From: an uncultured Lachnospiraceae bacterium
GTDB lineage: Bacteria; Bacillota; Clostridia; Lachnospirales; Lachnospiraceae
NCBI GenBank assembly: GCA_934370915.1
Contig: CAKRNI010000110.1
Location: forward strand, 1 to 8,239
DNA length: 8,239 nt
Reading direction: 5' to 3'
The position numbers were made by a program, and so were the translations under genes. Under the pieces are notes generated by a model, which saw nothing but the letters and a program-made list of their open reading frames with translations, did not search any database and had not been told where the DNA came from. This document shows, piece after piece, positions 1 through 8,100 of this stretch. The stretch's first letter is position 1. Each line of letters starts with the position of its first letter.

Positions 1-2007
1 GAGAACATCAAGAACAACATGGAGGAATTAAAGGAAAAGAACGTGAAGTTCTTAAATCCGTTCATGGCGTTCACAAGCGAGGAGATTCTTTCCAGGCAGC
101 TTCAGGAAGTCTTTAAGAAGGAATTCGATATTCCGGAATCCGAGACGAAGAAGGCCGCTAAGAAGGCCTGGGATGAACTCGCCCAGGCGAGAACTGATGT
201 GGAGAAGAAAGGCGAGGAAGTCTTACAGTACTTAAAAGATACCGGAAAACACGGCATCGTTCTCGCGGGACGTCCGTACCACATCGATCCGGAGATCAAC
301 CACGGCATCGCCGATATGATCACCTCCTACGGTTTCGCTGTTCTCACGGAGGACTCCGTATCCCATTTAGGAAAGGTGGAGCGTCCGCTCGTCGTTACCG
401 ACCAGTGGATGTACCACTCCCGCCTCTATGCGGCGGCGGCCTTTGTAAAAACCCAGGACAATCTGGATCTCGTCCAGCTAAACTCCTTCGGCTGCGGTCT
501 CGACGCCGTAACCACCGATCAGGTCAGTGATATTCTCACCCGATCCGGTAAGATCTATACGGTCTTAAAGATCGATGAGGTCAACAACCTCGGAGCCGCA
601 AGGATCCGTATCCGTTCTTTGATTTCCGCTCTCCGCGTCCGTGAGGAGCGCCGCTACACGAGAAATATCGTGTCCAGCTCCTACAACCGCGTAATCTTCA
701 CGAAGGAGATGAAAAAGAACTATACGCTGCTCTGCCCGCAGATGTCCCCGATCCACTTTGAGCTCATCGAACCGGCAATCCGCAGCTTCGGCTACAACCT
801 CGTCGTTCTCCAGAACGATGACAAGACAGCCGTAGATACGGGATTAAAATATGTAAACAACGACGCCTGCTATCCGTCCCTGATCGTCATCGGACAGATC
901 ATGGATGCCCTGCTGTCCGGAAAGTATGATCTCGATCACACGGCCGTCCTCATGAGCCAGACCGGCGGCGGCTGCCGTGCATCAAACTACATCGGATTTA
1001 TCCGCCGCGCTTTGGAAAAAGCCGGTATGGCGCAGATTCCGGTCATCTCCATCAACGCGAACGGTATGGAGACGAACCCGGGCTTCACCTACACGCCGTC
1101 CATGCTTGTGAAGGCTCTTCAGGCTGTTGTATACGGTGATGTATTTATGCGTGTTCTCTACGCTACAAGACCTTACGAGGCCGTTCCAGGCTCCGCAAAC
1201 GCTCTCCATGAGAAGTGGAAGAAGATCTGTGTCAAAGCACTCTCCACAAAGAGCGCCGGAATGATGACCTTCGTGAAGAATATCCGCGGCATCATCCACG
1301 ACTTCGATAACTTAGAGCGCACGAATGTCCACAAGCCGAAGGTCGGCATCGTCGGAGAGATCCTCGTCAAATTCTCGCCGACCGCCAACAACCATATCGT
1401 GGAGCTCTTAGAGTCCGAGGGCGCTGAGGCGGTGATGCCGGATCTCATGGATTTCCTGCTTTACTGCTTCTACAACAGCAACTTCAAGGCAGATAACCTC
1501 GGCACAAAGCGCTCCACGGCGCACCTCTGCAACATGGCGATCTCCCTTCTGGAGTACATGAGAAAGGCCGCAAGAATTGCTCTTGAAAAGAGCACTCACT
1601 TCACTCCGCCTTCAAGGATTAAGGATCTGGCAGTGATGGCAAACGGCTTTGTCTCCCTCGGAAACCAGACCGGCGAGGGCTGGTTCCTGACCGGTGAGAT
1701 GCTGGAGCTCATCAAGAGCGGTGTCAACAACATCGTCTGCGTCCAGCCTTTCGGCTGCCTGCCGAACCATATCGTCGGAAAAGGTGTCATCAAGGAGCTT
1801 CGCTACGCGAACCCCAAGGCAAATATCATCGCCGTCGACTACGATCCGGGCGCCAGTGAGGTAAACCAGTTAAACCGTATCAAGCTGATGCTTTCCACAG
1901 CCCAGAAAAACCTTGAAAAAGAGGAATATGTGGATCCGAATCTGGCGAAGACGTTAAAAAAGGTGGAAGAGCTTTCTTCCAAGCGGGTCAATAAGTGCCG
2001 GTTATAA
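1..2007 (+). CDS. Acyl-CoA dehydratase activase-related protein (2-hydroxyglutaryl-CoA dehydratase activator family), C-terminal part, 5'-truncated
   Basis: The frame is open to the left edge (ENIKNN precedes the first Met at 19), so that Met is internal and no ribosome site is expected. Full-length relatives have about 1,400 residues: two BadF/BadG-type ASKHA ATPase domains, a DUF2229 segment, then an HgdB-like C-terminus. Only the part after DUF2229 is here, about 668 residues. Recognisable stretches, numbered from the Met at 19, are NPFMAF (13-18), LAGRPYHIDPEINHG (82-96), NSFGCGLDAVTTDQV (155-169), ACYPS (283-287), TGGGCRASNY (315-324), GEILVKFSPTANN (446-458) and QPFGCLPNHIVGKG (576-589). 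The Cys residues at 159, 284, 319 and 580 sit in family-conserved contexts and are candidate iron-sulfur ligands (inference). Family knowledge: activases use ATP to drive one electron into 2-hydroxyacyl-CoA dehydratases; the long fused forms are less well characterised and their substrate is unknown. The gene ends in TAA 25 bp before a hairpin. No dehydratase subunit gene follows it. Confidence 0.92.
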   Translation, partial: ENIKNNMEELKEKNVKFLNPFMAFTSEEILSRQLQEVFKKEFDIPESETKKAAKKAWDELAQARTDVEKKGEEVLQYLKDTGKHGIVLAGRPYHIDPEINHGIADMITSYGFAVLTEDSVSHLGKVERPLVVTDQWMYHSRLYAAAAFVKTQDNLDLVQLNSFGCGLDAVTTDQVSDILTRSGKIYTVLKIDEVNNLGAARIRIRSLISALRVREERRYTRNIVSSSYNRVIFTKEMKKNYTLLCPQMSPIHFELIEPAIRSFGYNLVVLQNDDKTAVDTGLKYVNNDACYPSLIVIGQIMDALLSGKYDLDHTAVLMSQTGGGCRASNYIGFIRRALEKAGMAQIPVISINANGMETNPGFTYTPSMLVKALQAVVYGDVFMRVLYATRPYEAVPGSANALHEKWKKICVKALSTKSAGMMTFVKNIRGIIHDFDNLERTNVHKPKVGIVGEILVKFSPTANNHIVELLESEGAEAVMPDLMDFLLYCFYNSNFKADNLGTKRSTAHLCNMAISLLEYMRKAARIALEKSTHFTPPSRIKDLAVMANGFVSLGNQTGEGWFLTGEMLELIKSGVNNIVCVQPFGCLPNHIVGKGVIKELRYANPKANIIAVDYDPGASEVNQLNRIKLMLSTAQKNLEKEEYVDPNLAKTLKKVEELSSKRVNKCRL

Positions 2008-2032
2008 TCCACATTCCATAAGCTTCTAAATA

Positions 2033-2077
2033 CAAATTCGTCTCAGTCGGAAACCGGTTCCCGCTGAGACGAATTTG
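2033..2077 (+). terminator. Probable terminator of the activase-family gene
   Basis: There is a perfect 14-bp inverted repeat: CAAATTCGTCTCAG at 2033-2046 pairs with CTGAGACGAATTTG at 2064-2077. An upper stem GGAA/TTCC closes a five-base loop at 2053-2057. Position 2047/2063 is a U-G wobble in plus-strand RNA but an A/C mismatch in minus-strand RNA, which favours plus-strand use. It starts 25 bp after the stop codon. The following CTGTTATT is only weakly T-rich, so this is not a textbook intrinsic terminator. Some activity in both directions is possible. Confidence 0.65.
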
Positions 2078-2133
2078 CTGTTATTCACCACCTGAAAAAG
2101 GTGGGGTCTTATCGAACTTAGATCAAGTACAGC

Positions 2134-2173
2134 AAAAACAGCGGCAGATATCGTTTTAGATACCTGCCGCTGT
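2134..2173 (-). terminator. Rho-independent terminator of the giant surface-protein gene
   Basis: Read on the minus strand, the stem starts four bases after the TAA stop. It is ACAGCGGCAGGTATC pairing with GATATCTGCCGCTGT (arms 2159-2173 and 2138-2152) around a six-base loop. The one non-Watson-Crick position (2148/2163) is a G-U wobble in minus-strand RNA but an A/C mismatch in plus-strand RNA. A run of five Ts on the minus strand follows at 2138-2134. The GC-rich stem, T-tract and position together make this a strong call. Confidence 0.88.
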
Positions 2174-2176
2174 CTG

Positions 2177-5100
2177 TTATCTTCCGATCAGCGCCCCGGA
2201 TACTCCGACATGATAGCCATCCGGCGTCACTGCACTTACGTACATTGCGCCCTCCGGTATCGGATTTCCACCCGGATCAAGGACTCCTGCCATCGGGTTC
2301 AGGTAATACCAGACTCCGTTCACAGGGATCCAGCCAATCGCCATATCTCCGTCCGCATTCAGATAGTACCATCTTCCATTCACAAAGATCCAGCCCGCTG
2401 CCATATCTCCGTTCTCATTCAGATAATACCACTTTCCGTTCACGGATCTCCAGCCTGTCGCCATTCTTCCGTCCGGATCCAGATAGTACCACTTTCCATT
2501 CACGGATCTCCAGCCCGTCGCCATTCTTCCGTCCGGGTCCAGATAGTACCAGCGTCCGGATGCATCGAGCAGCCAGCCGATGTGGGTGTATCCGTCTGCG
2601 TCACCGTAATACCAGTGACCGTTCTTAAATACCCACTCATTGCGCGCCAGCGTGCCGTCCATCTTCATGAGTCTCTTTCTGCGGGCTGTTCCATTTCCAG
2701 ACCCCGCCGCAGAATTGCGCTCTTTTGCTGATCCACCGCTTCTACCCTGCGTAAGTTCTACCGGAATCGTAAGCATACTCTCATTTCCTGTCTCATCCCA
2801 CGCTCTGAATACTACATTGTATTTTCCTGCATGATACAGGGTGATTTCAGCAGTTCCGTCATCCTCAAGCTCCAGATCCTGCTCTTTTTGATCGTATTCC
2901 TGATATGTCACTTTCGCAACATCTGTCAGATCATCTAAAATACGGATGCCGATCTCATACGGAGTCAGAGTCCACCGGCTCGCCGAGATCTGCTCAATCT
3001 TCGGCCCGGTGCTGTCCACGATGATTCCCTGGCTGTTGATGATAATATAATTTCCTGCATCATCCGTGATCTTCGCATAGACGATGGACTTGCTGTCCGC
3101 TTCAATATCAGCCCATGCCCAGTCTTTCCATTCCACGTTCGCCAGTTCTTCTCTTGTAAGCCCTTCCACTTCTTTTCCGGTTCCTTCCGGCACCTTGTAC
3201 TCGTAGTGCTCGATGGATGCCACGTGGTCGTTGTCATCCGCAATAATCTCAACTTCCACATTTTCCTTAAACAGCAGGCCGAAGCTCACTTTATTTAAGA
3301 ATGACTTCCAGGAATTCTCACCGAGTATCAGCTCACCGGTTGGATCTTCCACATCCCGGAAGACTGCTTCCAGTTCTGTGGACTGTTCCATGGTCATTGC
3401 GAGCTTTTTATCCGTGCTCAGATAATTTCCATCTGTTCCGGCAATTCTCCACCCGAGGAATACAAATCCCTTTCCTTCGGATGCCTCTGATTCAAATATC
3501 TCCCCTTTCTTCAATATCTGGCTCTCCTGCGTTACAGTTCCGCCATGATGGTTCACAACCTTCGCCTCGCAGAGCTTCGTCACATGGAATTCCTTTTCCT
3601 CCGACATGCTGCCCGCAAAAGCACCTGTCACCGTGACCTTCACTTTCACATCGCCCTGATCCTTCACAGTGAGGATTCCCGTATCCTGATCCACAGACGC
3701 AATATCCTTGCCGGAGAGAATCTCATACGTGTAAGTCAGCGGCGCTGCCATATGTCCTGCAACATCACAGGTCTCCCGCTTCGCCTCCGGGTCCAGCGGG
3801 ATCTCGACTGTGGTCTGATCTGTCTCGATCTTCTGCTCTTCTTCTCCGGCGATTGTAAGTCCGTAGAATCCACAGATACAGCCATCTACGGTAAAGCGGA
3901 AGGTGTAGATCCTGGTCTGTCCGTTTTCTTCCACCGTGATCTCTGCTGTCCGTTTATCCTGCGAAGCTTCTGCCTGACGGATCGTAACGGTTCCCCGTCC
4001 TGTCAGGCTTTCCGCCTTCTCAATCTGTGGGATCACAGGATTTCCGTCCTGATCCTTTCCTACATTGATGCGATAGCTTGTGATCTCCGGTGTGAACTCG
4101 GTTCCCCAGGTGAGACCTGTTGACGAAAATTCGATGTTTCGAAGCTTCGCCTGGTTATCATAAACTTTCTGTGCCGTTTTCCTGTCTGCGGTCGTTGCCC
4201 TGAGAATAAAGTATTTTTTGACCTCTTTCGGAATCTTGATGTAATTTTGGATATAATACGTCGGAGCATCACTCTGACTCAACAGGATCTCATCCGCACC
4301 TCCATCCGGATCGTCGCTCTGTGCCAGTTCCCAGGTAACCTTTTTCTCCTCTTCCTCAGAGTCCGGAGCGACCACTTCCATGTAGATCTTATCTTCGCCG
4401 TCTTTCTTGATCCACATGACATTTACAACCGGTTTCTCAAGATCGATGTCTGCCACAGGAATGATCTGCAGCTGCGTAAGTCCCTCACCATTTGTGGACT
4501 GGACAATATACAGACCATTTTTTGCTAGCGCAAACTGATATGGATTCTCCTGCTCTGCCGAAACCTGCTTCTCGGTGATCGTTTTTTTAGAAGAAAGCTC
4601 CAGCTCAGATACCTTCGCTTTATCGGTTGCATTCGAGCTTGTGTATACAAGATACGCATTGCCCTCATCCAGCTTTTCTCCGTCTGCCGGTTCCTTTCCG
4701 TCCTTATCCGTGATCTTCACGGTGCCGTCCGGCCAGGAATCATTCGTGAGTGTTCCCTTCTCACCAAACCAGTCGACCTGCAGCGTCTCCACCGTCTCAA
4801 GTCCCGCCGCATCGCGGACACGGATCTGATACGTTCCGTTCTTGCTGATGGAAAGTTCTGTCTTCGCAAGACGATTTCCGGTGTTCGCCACGAAATCTGC
4901 GGCATTACCGTCGATGGTGGCCGCCTGGATTCCCGTATTGTCAACAAACCATACAGGAAACGTGATGGTCTCACCGGCTTTCACTGTGCCCGTGCCCGGT
5001 CTGTTCTTTCCATACAGGATCCACGGCTTCGCCGTATCCTTATTCTTTTCGATCTCCTCCTGAAGATTCTTATCGGAATCAAGTCCCCGCGGTCCATAAA

Positions 5101-8100
5101 ATTCCACATATTTATCGAATTCTGTCATCTCACCGGTGACTGTGACTTCCACCTTGCACTTTTTCAGTTCATGGTTTCCAAAGTTCACCGCAACCGGATT
5201 GAAGAAGCTGTCGCTCTCATATTCCGTCTCGATAAAGCCGAAATCATTTCCGCGGATCGCAACCTTTACCTTTCCTTTAAAGTAGAGATCCATGTTGTCC
5301 GCAAAGGTTTCGAATGTAAATGTTCCATCCTGATATCCCTTACAGGTGTCTCTCATGTACGGGAATACATCTGTGAAGGTGCTGTAGGAGGTCTCATCCC
5401 GGAACGGTTCCGTTCCATCCTTGAATGTCAGTGCAGGGTTTGTTGTCACGATGTTGACACCCTCTGTGTTGACAGCGAATGCCATATCAGTAAACGAACC
5501 TGTTTTCAGATCTGCAATACGGATGATTCCGGTTCCCGTCTTCTCCGGTGTGATTGTAAGTTTCTTTGTGTCCGCATTGTAGAAGAGACTTCCAAGATAC
5601 TTCTCCTCACTTCCGTCAGCACCACTGACCTCACGGACCGTCACGGACGGTTCCTCCGTCACTCTTGTATTGCTGATTCCCACCGGGATCTCCACGGTAT
5701 TTCCAAGAATCAGGTTTAAGGTATCCGGAACATCAAAGAGGCTGACCGGCTCCAGACTTCTGTAAAGGCTGTTATTGTCGGTTGTGTACTCATAGCCCTC
5801 TTTCTCGTCCCCGGCAAGAATCGTAAATCTGAGATTCATGGACTTTGTCGGGTCCTTCTCATCGTAGCAGGAAACCGGAAGCTTCATGGTTCCTGTCACG
5901 TTGATCGCGGATCTTGCGCTCAGAGTCTTGACCACATCTCCGTCCTTATCCTTCAGAGTAAAGATTCCATCGCTGCCGGCGCTTCTTCTAAAGAGGCTGA
6001 AGAGAGAGGTTGCCTTGTCAAGCTTCCACTCCGGTCCGGCGATCAGGGCTTCTCCCTCTGTATCGACCGGATACCAGACCGTCTCCTCAACACCGCCTGT
6101 CTTCTCGATCTTCGAATACTCGACCTTGATCTTCAGACCCTCTGCGGATTCTGTACCGGTATTGTTGATCTGCATATCCGCATAAACCTCAACCGTCGGC
6201 TCTCCCGCGGCTCTTGTCCGGCTTCTTGTCGTGATCGTCGTGTGACCTTCCGCTCCGACCTTCAGATAGCCAAAGCCAAGCTCCGGTTTTTTTCCGACAA
6301 AATAGCTTGCATTTGCCGTTCCGATCGAGCTCCAGGAGAACGCGTTTTCATGGAAATAGCTCTGATCCTCCGAGATCGTAAAGTACAGGGTCATCTCATC
6401 GATCCCTGCCGGAAGTGCTTTCGTCTGGGCTTTCAGACCGGACGCATCCACAAGCTCCGAGGTATCTGCCTTCGCGCCTGCGAGGATATTCTCCTTCACC
6501 GTCCAGCTCATGAGCTCCTTCGCCTCTCCGTTTACGGAACCATCCGCATTAAGCTTCGCTGCCATAAGTCTGATGGTTGCAGGGTTGTCCTTGCTCGCAC
6601 GGATCGCCGTATCTCCGCTGTTCCGGAAAGAGATCTGTGGTGTCAGGCATGCGCCCTCCACGAAATTATAGGAGTCAAATTTCAGGGAAGCTTCCCCAAT
6701 CTTCTGGTTTCCGATTCCATAAGAGATCGCATAGTAGCCGGTATCGGATGCCATCCGACCATTTCTTGTCTTCGGAATGATCTCCTTCACCTCTTTGCCA
6801 TAACGATTCTTATACGGTTCTGCCTCTGTAAGCTCCGTCAGGGTTCCCTTCGTCACGATCAGAAGCGTTGCCGCCTTTTCATCCTGTAACAGATCCGTTC
6901 CTTCCGCATCGCCGTTTTCTCCTGTCTGGATACCGGCATCGCTGCCATTCTCATCCTCTCCGGTGTCAGGAGTGATCACTGCCGCGGATTTTTTCTGTCC
7001 GAGAGCGATCGCCGGTGCCGCAAAGATAAACCGGTCCATGCCGCCCTTGTGGGCTTTATCGAAATAATAGTCCCGGATCGTCTCATGATCCAGTCCGCTT
7101 CCTGCAGTATCCTCATAGACCTGCATGTGGTTCATCGCCAGCATCACCGGCGCGCCCCAGGACCCGATGGATGCGTCATAACGGCTGATGTACAGCGCGT
7201 TATTCACCGTATCTGCCACGGTATCCGTATAGACCGCAGAGAGATTTCCGTCTCCGTCTGCGCCAATGATCACATCGGAGCGGACATCCGCCTCCTGTCT
7301 CTTATTTCCATCGGAATCCTGATACAGGGACGGTGTAAAGAACGGGATCACCGTTACTGCTCCGCCGGTTCCATCGCCCAACAGGGACTTCACATCTTCT
7401 TCATCGATCACATACGTATTTCCGTTCATGCCAAAGAGGAAGAAATCTTCCGCCTCCGGCGTTCCGTCAGCAGCCATATGAAGTGCCCCTTGAAGGAAAT
7501 TCAGGTTTGTAAAGTACGGATTCTCAAACGGCTGTTTGAGAGCTCCGCCCTCGTAAATACCGTCCTGCTCGGAATCCTTATCATTATCGATCAGGGTGTA
7601 TAACAGTACCGGGGTACCGATCTCCGGTTCCCTGTTATCTTCCGAAATCTTGATCTTCTGCAGGAAAAGCTGTTTTACGCTGCTCTTCTCATCGCTTCCG
7701 TCGATCTGAACTCCGGTCGTGCTGTACGCAAGATAATAGGTACCATCATCATCCGCTTTCCGCATCACGATGCTGTCGATCCTCGTATGGTTTTCCTTCC
7801 ATGCGTTGGACGGGCTTGCCGCATAGACCTTCCATTTTTCGGATGCATTTGAGGAGCTTGCGACCGCAAAGTTCAGGAAGGAATAATCGCCGTATACGCG
7901 GTCGATGTCATAATTTACCGCCGCATTCGCCGCCGCATGGGGATCTCCGGTTCCGTCTTTCTTGTTTTCGCTGATGGTTTCTCCGTTTCTTGTATCAAAG
8001 TACTCGTCATACGCTTTTTTTCTGCTCTCCAGATCATCATTTCCATACGGCTGTGCCTCAGAGAATACCACAAGGTCATTCCCGGCAGATACCGGCTGGA

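Larger units (their letters stand above)
2008..2176. other. Convergent intergenic region with terminator hairpins
   Basis: This 169-bp gap separates the stop codons of two genes that face each other. It holds a long hairpin at 2033-2077, a short one at 2088-2104 (CCACC/GGTGG around TGAAAAA, only 5 bp, low confidence as a functional element) and a long hairpin at 2138-2173. I see no coding frame, promoter or RNA gene in it. Confidence 0.8.

Noticed and set aside
2088..2104. Small hairpin CCACC/GGTGG as a regulatory element or small RNA
   Set aside because: It has only five base pairs and no T-tract, promoter or other supporting signal. It is mentioned only as part of the intergenic region.
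2281..2640. Regular 60-bp periodicity considered as a CRISPR array or satellite repeat
   Set aside because: The units are in frame, have no unique spacers, and encode well-known aromatic wall-binding repeats.
2210..2731. Plus-strand open frame with a repetitive 20-residue pattern (IQIVPxSIHxxP)
   Set aside because: It is exactly antisense to the 60-bp wall-binding repeats of the minus-strand gene. The repetition comes from that gene, and there is no ribosome site or recognisable product.
3545..4123. Plus-strand open frame of 192 codons
   Set aside because: It is antisense to the cadherin-like, BIG2-like and B-repeat coding region, which has convincing protein-level motifs. Its own translation has none.
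6242..6889. Plus-strand open frame of 215 codons
   Set aside because: It lies wholly inside the intact surface-protein gene on the other strand. Its translation is rich in Arg, Cys and His with no domain pattern, as expected for an antisense shadow.
7049..7603. Plus-strand open frame of 184 codons
   Set aside because: It overlaps the propeller-like coding region in antisense, and I see no start signal or family resemblance.
6980..7927. Sialidase catalytic domain
   Set aside because: No Asp-boxes, arginine triad context or FRIP-like motif could be found, so only a propeller-like fold is suggested.
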